DNA from: Prinia subflava
Lineage: Eukaryota; Chordata; Aves; Passeriformes; Cisticolidae
Assembly: GCF_021018805.1 (NCBI RefSeq)
Contig: NC_086247.1
Coordinates: 97,853,338-97,917,337 of the forward strand
Direction: 5' to 3'
Length of the DNA stretch: 64,000 bases
The position numbers were made by a program, and so were the translations under genes. Of the stretch, positions 51,415 through 63,329 are shown one piece after another. The notes under the pieces are model-generated. The model was not told where the DNA came from, ran no database searches, and was given only the letters and a program-made list of their open reading frames with translations. The first letter of the stretch is position 1. Each line of letters begins with the position of its first letter.

Positions 51415-52686
51415 TTGGTTTCTATAGTTTGCTTTCTGGAGTTGATCAAAATACAAGTCTTGTTAGTTGCTTGTGTTGCCAACCAGCAGAGAAGCTGCTG
51501 CAGACACTTTCATGCCTTATGCTTTACTTGCTTACACTCTGTACCAGTTAGTGTTTCCCATGTCTATAGAGCAAGACCAAAGCTGGTATTGCCTAATTTG
51601 GTAGAGTTCCATGTAAGAGCTATGTAACATAAAGATTTGCTTTACAGAATGAACAGTGATCTCTGCTTTTGGTTTCTATGGTTTGCTTTCTGGAGTTGAT
51701 CAAAACACAAGTCTTGTTAGTTGCTTGTGTTGCCAACCAGCAGAGAAGCTGCTGCAGACACTTTCATGCATTATGCTTTACTTGCTTACACTCTGTACCA
51801 GTTAGTGTTTCCCATGTCTATAGAGCAAGACAAAAGCTGGTATTGCCTAATTTGGTAGAGTTCCATGTAAGAGCTATGTAACATAAAGATTTGCTTTTCA
51901 GAGTGAACAGTGATCTCTGCTTTTGGTTTCCATGGCTTGCTTTCTGGAGTTGATGAAAACACAAGTCAAGTTTAGTTGCTTGTGCTGCCAACCAGCAGAG
52001 AAGCTGCTGCAGACACTCCCTTGCTTTATCCATTACTGGCTTTTACGCTGCACCGGTTGGTGTCTTTCATGTCCATAGGAGGAGAACTAAAGCTGTTACT
52101 GCCTAATTTACTAAGTTTCTGTGATAGAGCTATGTAACATAAAGATTTGCTTTACAGAGTGAACAGTGATCTCTGCTTTTGGTTTCTATAGTTTGCTTTC
52201 TGGAGTTGATCAAAACACAAGTCTTGTTAGTTGCTTGTGTTGCCAACCACCAGAGAAGCTGCTGCAGACACTTTCATGCCTTATGCTTTCTTTGCTTACA
52301 CTCTGTACCAGTTAGTGTTTCCCATGTCTATAGAGCAAGACCAAAGCTGGTATTGCCTAATTTGATAGAGTTCCATGTAAGAGCTATGTAACATTAAGAT
52401 TTGCTTTTCAGAGTGAACTGTGATCTCTGCTTTTGGTTTCCATGGCTTGCTTTCTGTAGTTGATGAAAACACAAGTCATGTTAGTTGTTTGTGCTGCCAA
52501 CCAGCAGAGAAGCTGCTGCAGACCCTCTCTTGCCTTATCCATTACTTGCTTTTACGCTGCACCTTTGGTGTCTTTCATGTCCATAGAAGGAGAACTAAAG
52601 CTGTTACTGCCTAATTTACTAAGTTTCTGTGATAGAGCTATGTAACATAAAGATTTGCTTTTCAGAGTGAACAGTGATCTCTGCTT

Positions 52687-53050
52687 TTGGTTTCTATAGT
52701 TTGCTTTCTGGAGTTGATCAAAACACAAGTCTTGTCTGTTGTTTGTGTTCCCAAGAAATAGAGAAGCTGCTGAAGGCGCTTTCCTGCCTTTTGCAGTACC
52801 GGTTTACACTTTGCACATGTATGTGTTTTGCTTGTCACCAGACCACGAATAAAGGTGGGTACTTCCTAATTTGCTTGATTTCCATGAAAGAGCCATGTAA
52901 CAGAAACCTTTCCTTTGACACTCCACCGGTTGATGTTTCTCATGTCTATAGAGCAAGACAAAAGCTGTTACTGCCTAATTTGCTAAGTTTCCATGAAAGA
53001 GCACTGTAACATAAAGCTTTGCTTTTCCGAGTGAACAGTGGTTTCTGCTT
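52687..53050 (+). repeat. L unit 21, two private changes
   Basis: A at 52960 (CAAGACAAAAGC) and T at 52984 (TTTGCTAAG) differ from other L units. Both bases are standard in short units (the first in many y units, the second in x), which fits patchy exchange with neighbours. The previous L is 9.8 kb away. Confidence 0.92.
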
Positions 53051-54577
53051 TTGGTTTCCATGGCTTGCTTTCTGGAGTTGATGAAAACACAAGTCATGTT
53101 AGTTGCTTGTGCTGCCAACCACCAGAGAAGCTGCTGCAGACACTCTCTTGCTTTATCCATTACTGGCTTTTACGCTGCACCGGTTGGTGTCTTTCATGTC
53201 CATAGAAGGAGAACTAAAGCTGTTACTGCCTAATTTACTAAGTTTCTGTGATAGAGCTATGTAACATAAAGATTTGCTTTACAGAGTGAACTGTGATCTC
53301 TGCTTTTGGTTTCCAGGGCTTGCTTTCTGGAGTTGATCAAAACACAAGTCTTGTTAGTTGCTTGTGTTGCCAACCACCAGAGAAGCTGCTGCAGACACTT
53401 TCATGCCTTATCCTTTACTTGCTTACACTCTGTACCAGTTAGTGTTTCCCATGTCTATAGAGCAAGACCAAAGCTGGTATTGCCTAATTTGGTAGAGTTC
53501 CATGTAAGAGCTATGTAACATAAAGATTTGCTTTTCAGAGTGAACAGTCATCTCTGCTTTTGGTTTCCATGGCTTGCTTTCTGGAGTTGATGAAAACACA
53601 AGTCATGTTAGTTGTTTGTGCTGCCAACCAGCAGAGAAGCTGCTGCAGACCCTCTCTTGCCTTATCCATTACTGGCTTTTACGCTGCACCTGTTGGTGTT
53701 TTTCATGTCCATAGGAGGAGAACTAAAGCTGTTACTGCCTAATTTACTAAGTTTCTGTGATAGAGCTATGTAACATAAAGATTTGCTTTACAGAGTGAAC
53801 AGTGATCTCTGCTTTTGGTTTCTATAGTTTGCTTTCTGGAGTTGATCAAAACACAAGTCTTGTTAGTTGCTTGTGTTGCCAACCAGCAGAGAAGCTGCTG
53901 CAGACACTTTCATGCCTTATGCTTTACTTGCTTACACTCTGTACCAGTTAGTGTTTCCCATGTCTATAGAGCAAGACCAAAGCTGGTATTGCCTAATTTG
54001 GTAAAGTTCCATGTAAGAGCTATGTAACATAAAGATTTGCTTTACAGAGTGAACAGTGATCTCTGCTTTTGGTTTCTATAGTTTGCTTTCTGGAGTTGAT
54101 CAAAACACAAGTCTTGTTAGTTGCTTGTGTTGCCAAACCACCAGAGAAGCTGCTGCAGACACTTTCATGCCTTATGCTTTCTTTGCTTACACTCTGTACC
54201 AGTTAGTGTTTCCCATGTCTATAGAGCAAGACCAAAGCTGGTATTGCCTAATTTGATAGAGTTCCATGTAAGAGCTATGTAACATAAAGATTTGCTTTAC
54301 AGAGTGAACTGTGATCTCTGCTTTTGGTTTCCAGGGCTTGCTTTCTGGAGTTGATGAAAACACAAGTCATGTTAGTTGCTTGTGTTGCCAACCACCAGAG
54401 AAGCTGCTGCAGACACTTTCATGCCTTATCCTTTACTTGCTTACACTCTGTACCAGTTAGTGTTTCCCATGTCTATAGAGCAAGACCAAAGCTGGTATTG
54501 CCTAATTTGGTAGAGTTCCATGTAAGAGCTATGTAACATAAAGATTTGCTTTTCAGAGTGAACAGTCATCTCTGCTT
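52687..54577. repeat. Seven-unit cassette L-A-C-x-y-y-C, copy 2
   Basis: L (52687), A (53051), C (53306), x (53560), y (53815), y (54069), C (54324), 1,891 bp. The extra base is an inserted A in TGCCAAACCACC near 54136. The first C keeps TTTCCAGGGC but has TGATCA and CAAGTCTTG, so nearly all of it is y-like. The L carries two private changes listed at its own entry. Confidence 0.87.
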
Positions 54578-55339
54578 TTGGTTTCCATGGCTTGCTTTCT
54601 GGAGTTGATGAAAACACAAGTCATGTTAGTTGCTTGTGCTGCCAACCAGCAGAGAAGCTGCTGCAGACACTCCCTTGCTTTATCCATTACTGGCTTTTAC
54701 GCTGCACCGGTTGGTGTCTTTCATGTCCATAGGAGGAGAACTAAAGCTGTTACTGCCTAATTTACTAGGTTTCTGTGATAGAGCTATGTAACATAAAGAT
54801 TTGCTTTACAGAGTGAACAGTGATCTCTGCTTTTGGTTTCTATGGTTTGCTTTCTGGAGTTGATCAAAACACAAGTCTTGTTAGTTGCTTGTGTTGCCAA
54901 CCACCAGAGAAGCTGCTGCAGACACTTTCATGCCTTATGCTTTACTTGCTTACACTCTGTACCAGTTAGTGTTTCCCATGTCTATAGAGCAAGACCAAAG
55001 CTGGTATTGCCTAATTTGGTAGAGTTCCATGTAAGAGCTATGTAACATAAAGATTTGTTTTCAGAGTGAACAGTGATCTCTGCTTTTGGTTTCCATGGCT
55101 TGCTTTCTGGAGTTGATCGAAACACAAGTCATGTTAGTTGTTTGTGCTGCCAACCAGCAGAGAAGCTGCTGCAGACCCTCTCTTGCCTTATCCATTACTT
55201 GCTTTTACGCTGCACCTTTGGTGTTTTTCATGTCCATAGGAGGAGAACTAAAGCTGTTACTGCCTAATTTACTAAGTTTCTGTGATAGAGCTATGTAACA
55301 TAAAGATTTGCTTTACAGAGTGAACTGTGATCTCTGCTT

Positions 55340-55594
55340 TTGGTTTCTATAGTTTGCTTTCTGGAGTTGATCAAAACACAAGTCTTGTTAGTTGCTTGTG
55401 TTGCCAACCACCAGAGAAGCTGCTGCAGACACTTTCATGCCTTATCCTTTACTGGCTTTTACGCTGCACCTGTTGGTGTTTTTTATGTCCATAGGAGGAG
55501 AACTAAAGCTGTTACTGCCTAATTTATTAAGTTTCTGTGATAGAGCTATGTAACATAAAGATTTGCTTTACAGAGTGAACAGTGATCTCTGCTT
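55340..55594 (+). repeat. h chimeric unit 7
   Basis: Same switch point, AACCACCAG form. Followed by only one y before x'. Confidence 0.87.
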
Positions 55595-56865
55595 TTGGTT
55601 TCTATAGTTTGCTTTCTGGAGTTGATCAAAACACAAGTCTTGTTAGTTGCTTGTGTTGCCAACCAGCAGAGAAGCTGCTGCAGACACTTTCATGCATTAT
55701 GCTTTACTTGCTTACACTCTGTACCAGTTAGTGTTTCCCATGTCTATAGAGCAAGACAAAAGCTGGTATTGCCTAATTTGGTAGAGTTCCATGTAAGAGC
55801 TATGTAACATAAAGATTTGCTTTTCAGAGTGAACAGTGATCTCTGCTTTTGGTTTCCATGGCTTGCTTTCTGGAGTTGATGAAAACACAAGTCAAGTTTA
55901 GTTGCTTGTGCTGCCAACCAGCAGAGAAGCTGCTGCAGACACTCCCTTGCTTTATCCATTACTGGCTTTTACGCTGCACCGGTTGGTGTCTTTCATGTCC
56001 ATAGGAGGAGAACTAAAGCTGTTACTGCCTAATTTACTAGGTTTCTGTGATAGAGCTATGTAACATAAAGATTTGCTTTACAGAGTGAACAGTGATCTCT
56101 GCTTTTGGTTTCTATGGTTTGCTTTCTGGAGTTGATCAAAACACAAGTCTTGTTAGTTGCTTGTGTTGCCAACCACCAGAGAAGCTGCTGCAGACACTTT
56201 CATGCCTTATGCTTTACTTGCTTACACTCTGTACCAGTTAGTGTTTCCCATGTCTATAGAGCAAGACCAAAGCTGGTATTGCCTAATTTGGTAGAGTTCC
56301 ATGTAAGTGCTATGTAACATAAAGATTTGCTTTACAGAATGAACAGTGATCTCTGCTTTTGGTTTCTATAGTTTGCTTTCTGGAGTTGATCAAAACACAA
56401 GTCTTGTTAGTTGCTTGTGTTGCCAACCACCAGAGAAGCTGCTGCAGACACTTTCATGCCTTATGCTTTCTTTGCTTACACTCTGTACCAGTTAGTGTTT
56501 CCCATGTCTATAGAGCAAGACCAAAGCTGGTATTGCCTAATTTGGTAGAGTTCCATGTAAGAGCTATGTAACATAAAGATTTGTTTTCAGAGTGAACAGT
56601 GATCTCTGCTTTTGGTTTCCATGGCTTGCTTTCTGGAGTTGATCAAAACACAAGTCATGTTAGTTGTTTGTGCTGCCAACCAGCAGAGAAGCTGCTGCAG
56701 ACCCTCTCTTGCCTTATCCATTACTTGCTTTTACGCTGCACCTTTGGTGTTTTTCATGTCCATAGGAGGAGAACTAAAGCTGTTACTGCCTAATTTACTA
56801 AGTTTCTGTGATAGAGCTATGTAACATAAAGATTTGCTTTACAGAGTGAACAGTGATCTCTGCTT

Positions 56866-57120
56866 TTGGTTTCTATAGTTTGCTTTCTGGAGTTGATCAA
56901 AACACAAGTCTTGTTAGTTGCTTGTGTTGCCAACCACCAGAGAAGCTGCTGCAGACACTTTCATGCCTTATCCTTTACTGGCTTTTACGCTGCACCTGTT
57001 GGTGTTTTTTATGTCCATAGGAGGAGAACTAAAGCTGTTATTGCCTAATTTATTAAGTTTCTGTGATAGAGCTATGTAACATAAAGATTTGCTTTACAGA
57101 GTGAACAGTGATCTCTGCTT
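56866..57120 (+). repeat. h chimeric unit 8
   Basis: Same switch point. Private change CTGTTATTGCC, which matches the y-type GGTATTGCC base. Confidence 0.87.
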
Positions 57121-57881
57121 TTGGTTTCTATAGTTTGCTTTCTGGAGTTGATCAAAATACAAGTCTTGTTAGTTGCTTGTGTTGCCAACCAGCAGAGAAG
57201 CTGCTGCAGACACTTTCATGCCTTATGCTTTACTTGCTTACACTCTGTACCAGTTAGTGTTTCCCATGTCTATAGAGCAAGACCAAAGCTGGTATTGCCT
57301 AATTTGGTAGAGTTCCATGTAAGAGCTATGTAACATAAAGATTTGCTTTACAGAATGAACAGTGATCTCTGCTTTTGGTTTCTATAGTTTGCTTTCTGGA
57401 GTTGATCAAAACACAAGTCTTGTTAGTTGCTTGTGTTGCCAACCACCAGAGAAGCTGCTGCAGACACTTTCATGCCTTATGCTTTCTCTGCTTACACTCT
57501 GTACCAGTTAGTGTTTCCCATGTCTATAGAGCAAGACCAAAGCTGGTATTGCCGAATTTGGTAGAGTTCCATGTAAGAGCTATGTAACATAAAGATTTGT
57601 TTTCAGAGTGAACAGTGATCTCTGCTTTTGGTTTCCATGGCTTGCTTTCTGGAGTTGATCAAAACACAAGTCATGTTAGTTCTTTGTGCTGCCAACCAGC
57701 AGAGAAGCTGCTGCAGACCCTCTCTTGCCTTATCCATTACTTGCTTTTACGCTGCACCTTTGGTGTTTTTCATGTCCATAGGAGGAGAACTAAAGCTGTT
57801 ACTGCCTAATTTACTAAGTTTCTGTGATAGAGCAATGTAACATAAAGATTTGCTTTACAGAGTGAATCGTGATCTCTGCTT

Positions 57882-58136
57882 TTGGTTTCTATAGTTTGCT
57901 TTCTGGAGTTGATCAAAACACAAGTCTTGTTAGTTGCTTGTGTTGCCAACCAGCAGAGAAGCTGCTGCAGACACTTTCATGCCTTATCCTTTACTGGCTT
58001 TTACGCTGCACCTGTTGGTGTTTTTTATGTCCATAGGAGGAGAACTAAAGCTGTTACTGCCTAATTTATTAAGTTTCTGTGATAGAGCTATGTAACATAA
58101 AGATTTGCTTTACAGAGTGAACAGTGATCTCTGCTT
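57882..58136 (+). repeat. h chimeric unit 9
   Basis: Same switch point, AACCAGCAG form. Preceded by the unusual GTGAATCGTG near 57863, which creates a CpG. Confidence 0.87.
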
Positions 58137-59153
58137 TTGGTTTCTATAGTTTGCTTTCTGGAGTTGATCAAAACACAAGTCTTGTTAGTTGCTTGTGTTG
58201 CCAACCAGCAGAGAAGCTGCTGCAGACACTTTCATGCATTATGCTTTACTTGCTTACACTCTGTACCAGTTAGTGTTTCCCATGTCTATAGAGCAAGACA
58301 AAAGCTGGTATTGCCTAATTTGGTAGAGTTCCATGTAAGAGCTATGTAACATTAAGATTTGCTTTTCAGAGTGAACAGTGATCTCTGCTTTTGGTTTCCA
58401 TGGCTTGCTTTCTGGAGTTGATGAAAACACAAGTCAAGTTTAGTTGCTTGTGCTGCCAACCAGCAGAGAAGCTGCTGCAGACACTCCCTTGCTTTATCCA
58501 TTACTGGCTTTTACGCTGCACCGGTTGGTGTCTTTCATGTCCATAGGAGGAGAACTAAAGCTGTTACTGCCTAATTTACTAAGTTTCTGTGATAGAGCTA
58601 TGTAACATAAAGATTTGCTTTACAGAGTGAACAGTGATCTCTGCTTTTGGTTTCTATAGTTTACTTTCTGGAGTTGATCAAAACACAAGTCTTGTTAGTT
58701 GCTTGTGTTGCCAACCACCAGAGAAGCTGCTGCAGACACTTTCATGCCTTATGCTTTCTTTGCTTACACTCTGTACCAGTTAGTGTTTCCCATGTCTATA
58801 GAGCAAGACCAAAGCTGGTATTGCCTAATTTGATAGAGTTCCATGTAAGAGCTATGTAACATTAAGATTTGTTTTCAGAGTGAACAGTGATCTCTGCTTT
58901 TGGTTTCCATGGCTTGCTTTCTGGAGTTGATCAAAACACAAGTCATGTTAGTTGTTTGTGCTGCCAACCAGCAGAGAAGCTGCTGCAGACCCTCTCTTGC
59001 CTTATCCATTACTTGCTTTTACGCTGCACCTTTGGTGTCTTTCATGTCCATAGAAGGAGAACTAAAGCTGTTACTGCCTAATTTACTAAGTTTCTGTGAT
59101 AGAGCTATGTAACATAAAGATTTGCTTTTCAGAGTGAACAGTGATCTCTGCTT

Positions 59154-59517
59154 TTGGTTTCTATAGTTTGCTTTCTGGAGTTGATCAAAACACAAGTCTT
59201 GTCTGTTGTTTGTGTTCCCAAGAAATAGAGAAGCTGCTGAAGGCGCTTTCCTGCCTTTTGCAGTACCGGTTTACACTTTGCACATGTATGTGTTTTGCTT
59301 GTCACCAGACCACGAATAAAGGTGGGTACTTCCTAATTTGCTTGATTTCCATGAAAGAGCCATGTAACAGAAACCTTTCCTTTGACACTCCACCGGTTGA
59401 TGTTTCTCATGTCTATAGAGCAAGACCAAAGCTGTTACTGCCTAATTTGCAAAGTTTCCATGAAAGAGCACTGTAACATAAAGCTTTGCTTTTCCGAGTG
59501 AACAGTGGTTTCTGCTT
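59154..59517 (+). repeat. L unit 22, last L in the window
   Basis: Standard body. No L follows in the remaining 4.5 kb. Confidence 0.92.
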
Positions 59518-61042
59518 TTGGTTTCCATGGCTTGCTTTCTGGAGTTGATGAAAACACAAGTCATGTTAGTTGCTTGTGCTGCCAACCAGCAGAGAAGCTG
59601 CTGCAGACACTCTCTTGCTTTATCCATTACTGGCTTTTACGCTGCACCTTTGGTGTTTTTCATGTCCATAGGAGGAGAACTAAAGCTGTTACTGCCTAAT
59701 TTACTAAGTTTCTGTGATAGAGCTATGTAACATAAAGATTTGCTTTACAGAGTGAACTGTGATCTCTGCTTTTGGTTTCCAGGGCTTGCTTTCTGGAGTT
59801 GATGAAAACACAAGTCTTGTTAGTTGCTTGTGTTGCCAACCACCAGAGAAGCTGCTGCAGACACTTTCATGCCTTATCCTTTACTTGCTTACACTCTGTA
59901 CCAGTTAGTGTTTCCCATGTCTATAGAGCAAGACCAAAGCTGGTATTGCCTAATTTGGTAGAGTTCCATGTAAGAGCTATGTAACATAAAGATTTGCTTT
60001 TCAGAGTGAACAGTCATCTCTGCTTTTGGTTTCCATGGCTTGCTTTCTGGAGTTGATGAAAACACAAGTCATGTTAGTTGTTTGTGCTGCCAACCAGCAG
60101 AGAAGCTGCTGCAGACCCTCTCTTGCCTTATCCATTACTGGCTTTTACGCTGCACCTGTTGGTGTTTTTCATGTCCATAGGAGGAGAACTAAAGCTGTTA
60201 CTGCCTAATTTACTAAGTTTCTGTGATAGAGCTATGTAACATAAAGATTTGCTTTACAGAGTGAACAGTGATCTCTGCTTTTGGTTTCTATAGTTTGCTT
60301 TCTGGAGTTGATCAAAACACAAGTCTTGTTAGTTGCTTGTGTTGCCAACCAGCAGAGAAGCTGCTGCAGACACTTTCATGCCTTATGCTTTACTTGCTTA
60401 CACTCTGTACCAGTTAGTGTTTCCCATGTCTATAGAGCAAGACCAAAGCTGGTATTGCCTAATTTGGTAGAGTTCCATGTAAGAGCTATGTAACATAAAG
60501 ATTTGCTTTACAGAGTGAACAGTGATCTCTGCTTTTGGTTTCTATAGTTTGCTTTCTGGAGTTGATCAAAACACAAGTCTTGTTAGTTGCTTGTGTTGCC
60601 AACCACCAGAGAAGCTGCTGCAGACACTTTCATGCCTTATGCTTTCTTTGCTTACACTCTGTACCAGTTAGTGTTTCCCATGTCTATTGAGCAAGACCAA
60701 AGCTGGTATTGCCTAATTTGGTAGAGTTCCATGTAAGAGCTATGTAACATAAAGATTTGCTTTACAGAGTGAACTGTGATCTCTGCTTTTGGTTTCCAGG
60801 GCTTGCTTTCTGGAGTTGATGAAAACACAAGTCATGTTAGTTGCTTGTGTTGCCAACCACCAGAGAAGCTGCTGCAGACACTTTCATGCCTTATCCTTTA
60901 CTTGCTTACACTCTGTACCAGTTAGTGTTTCCCATGTCTATATAGCAAGACCAAAGCTGGTATTGCCTAATTTGGTAGAGTTCCATGTAAGAGCTATGTA
61001 ACATAAAGATTTGCTTTACAGAGTGAACAGTGATCTCTGCTT
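59154..61042. repeat. Seven-unit cassette L-A-C-x-y-y-C, copy 3
   Basis: L (59154), A (59518), C (59772), x (60026), y (60281), y (60535), C (60789), 1,889 bp. A has CACCTTTGG, one base shorter than the CACCGGTTGG of most A units. The y at 60535 has CTATTGAGC. The terminal C carries CTATATAGC and also opens the 1,271-bp duplication. Confidence 0.87.
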
Positions 61043-62059
61043 TTGGTTTCTATAGTTTGCTTTCTGGAGTTGATCAAAACACAAGTCTTGTTAGTTGCTT
61101 GTGTTGCCAACCAGCAGAGAAGCTGCTGCAGACACTTTCATGCATTATGCTTTACTTGCTTACACTCTGTACCAGTTAGTGTTTCCCATGTCTATAGAGC
61201 AAGACCAAAGCTGGTATTGCCTAATTTGGTAGAGTTCCATGTAAGAGCTATGTAACATAAAGATTTGCTTTTCAGAGTGAACAGTGATCTCTGCTTTTGG
61301 TTTCCATGGCTTGCTTTCTGGAGTTGATGAAAACACAAGTCATGTTAGTTGCTTGTGCTGCCAACCAGCAGAGAAGCTGCTGCAGACACTCCCTTGCTTT
61401 ATCCATTACTGGCTTTTACGCTGCACCGGTTGGTGTCTTTCATGTTCATAGGAGGAGAACTAAAGCTGTTACTGCCTAATTTACTAGGTTTCTGTGATAG
61501 AGCTATGTAACATAAAGATTTGCTTTACAGAGTGAACAGTGATCTCTGCTTTTGGTTTCTATAGTTTGCTTTCTGGAGTTGATCAAAACACAAGTCTTGT
61601 TAGTTGCTTGTGTTGCCAACCACCAGAGAAGCTGCTGCAGACACTTTCATGCCTTATGCTTTACTTGCTTACACTCTGTACCAGTTAGTGTTTCCCATGT
61701 CTATAGAGCAAGACCAAAGCTGGTATTGCCTAATTTGGTAGAGTTCCATGTAAGTGCTATGTAACATAAAGATTTGCTTTACAGAGTGAACAGTGATCTC
61801 TGCTTTTGGTTTCTATAGTTTGCTTTCTGGAGTTGATCAAAACACAAGTCTTGTTAGTTGCTTGTGTTGCCAACCACCAGAGAAGCTGCTGCAGACACTT
61901 TCATGCCTTATGCTTTCTTTGCTTACACTCTGTACCAGTTAGTGTTTCCCATGTCTATAGAGCAAGACCAAAGCTGGTATTGCCTAATTTGGTAGAGTTC
62001 CATGTAAGAGCTATGTAACATAAAGATTTGCTTTACAGAGTGAACTGTGATCTCTGCTT
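60789..62059. repeat. Five-unit 1,271-bp tandem duplication, copy 1
   Basis: C (60789), y (61043), x (61297), y (61552), y (61806). Private variants CTATATAGC in C and TCATGTTCATAGG in x occur only here and in the next copy. Confidence 0.92.
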
Positions 62060-63329
62060 TTGGTTTCCAGGGCTTGCTTTCTGGAGTTGATGAAAACACA
62101 AGTCATGTTAGTTGCTTGTGTTGCCAACCACCAGAGAAGCTGCTGCAGACACTTTCATGCCTTATCCTTTACTTGCTTACACTCTGTACCAGTTAGTGTT
62201 TCCCATGTCTATATAGCAAGACCAAAGCTGGTATTGCCTAATTTGGTAGAGTTCCATGTAAGAGCTATGTAACATAAAGATTTGCTTTACAGAGTGAACA
62301 GTGATCTCTGCTTTTGGTTTCTATAGTTTGCTTTCTGGAGTTGATCAAAACACAAGTCTTGTTAGTTGCTTGTGTTGCCAACCAGCAGAGAAGCTGCTGC
62401 AGACACTTTCATGCATTATGCTTTACTTGCTTACACTCTGTACCAGTTAGTGTTTCCCATGTCTATAGAGCAAGACCAAAGCTGGTATTGCCTAATTTGG
62501 TAGAGTTCCATGTAAGAGCTATGTAACATAAAGATTTGCTTTTCAGAGTGAACAGTGATCTCTGCTTTTGGTTTCCATGGCTTGCTTTCTGGAGTTGATG
62601 AAAACACAAGTCATGTTAGTTGCTTGTGCTGCCAACCAGCAGAGAAGCTGCTGCAGACACTCCCTTGCTTTATCCATTACTGGCTTTTACGCTGCACCGG
62701 TTGGTGTCTTTCATGTTCATAGGAGGAGAACTAAAGCTGTTACTGCCTAATTTACTAGGTTTCTGTGATAGAGCTATGTAACATAAAGATTTGCTTTACA
62801 GAGTGAACAGTGATCTCTGCTTTTGGTTTCTATAGTTTGCTTTCTGGAGTTGATCAAAACACAAGTCTTGTTAGTTGCTTGTGTTGCCAACCACCAGAGA
62901 AGCTGCTGCAGACACTTTCATGCCTTATGCTTTACTTGCTTACACTCTGTACCAGTTAGTGTTTCCCATGTCTATAGAGCAAGACCAAAGCTGGTATTGC
63001 CTAATTTGGTAGAGTTCCATGTAAGTGCTATGTAACATAAAGATTTGCTTTACAGAGTGAACAGTGATCTCTGCTTTTGGTTTCTATAGTTTGCTTTCTG
63101 GAGTTGATCAAAACACAAGTCTTGTTAGTTGCTTGTGTTGCCAACCACCAGAGAAGCTGCTGCAGACACTTTCATGCCTTATGCTTTCTTTGCTTACACT
63201 CTGTACCAGTTAGTGTTTCCCATGTCTATAGAGCAAGACCAAAGCTGGTATTGCCTAATTTGGTAGAGTTCCATGTAAGAGCTATGTAACATAAAGATTT
63301 GTTTTCAGAGTGAACAGTGATCTCTGCTT
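62060..63329. repeat. Five-unit tandem duplication, copy 2
   Basis: C (62060), y (62314), x (62568), y (62823), y (63077), matching copy 1 unit for unit, including both private variants. It is 1,270 bp because the last y ends with GATTTGTTTTCAG, one T shorter. It appears to be the youngest duplication in the window. Confidence 0.92.

Larger units (their letters stand above)
48873..52686. repeat. L-free stretch of fifteen short units with a 1,526-bp inner period
   Basis: The order is y (48873), y, x (49380), h (49634), y, y, x' (50397), y (50653), x (50906), h (51160), y, y, x' (51923), y (52179), D (52433). The run x-h-y-y-x'-y occurs twice, at 49380 and 50906, 1,526 bp apart. The start follows the nine-unit pattern, but the first D is missing and replaced by x. 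This fits an unequal exchange between nine-unit repeats. Confidence 0.85.
54578..59153. repeat. L-free stretch of eighteen short units rich in h chimeras
   Basis: The order is x (54578), y, x (55086), h (55340), y, x' (55849), y (56105), y, x (56612), h (56866), y, y (57375), x (57628), h (57882), y, x' (58391), y (58647), x (58900). It is a shuffled version of the nine-unit repeat with varying deletions. The x units start after the shorter GATTTGTTTTCAG, giving 253-bp steps. No gene-like content is visible. Confidence 0.85.
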
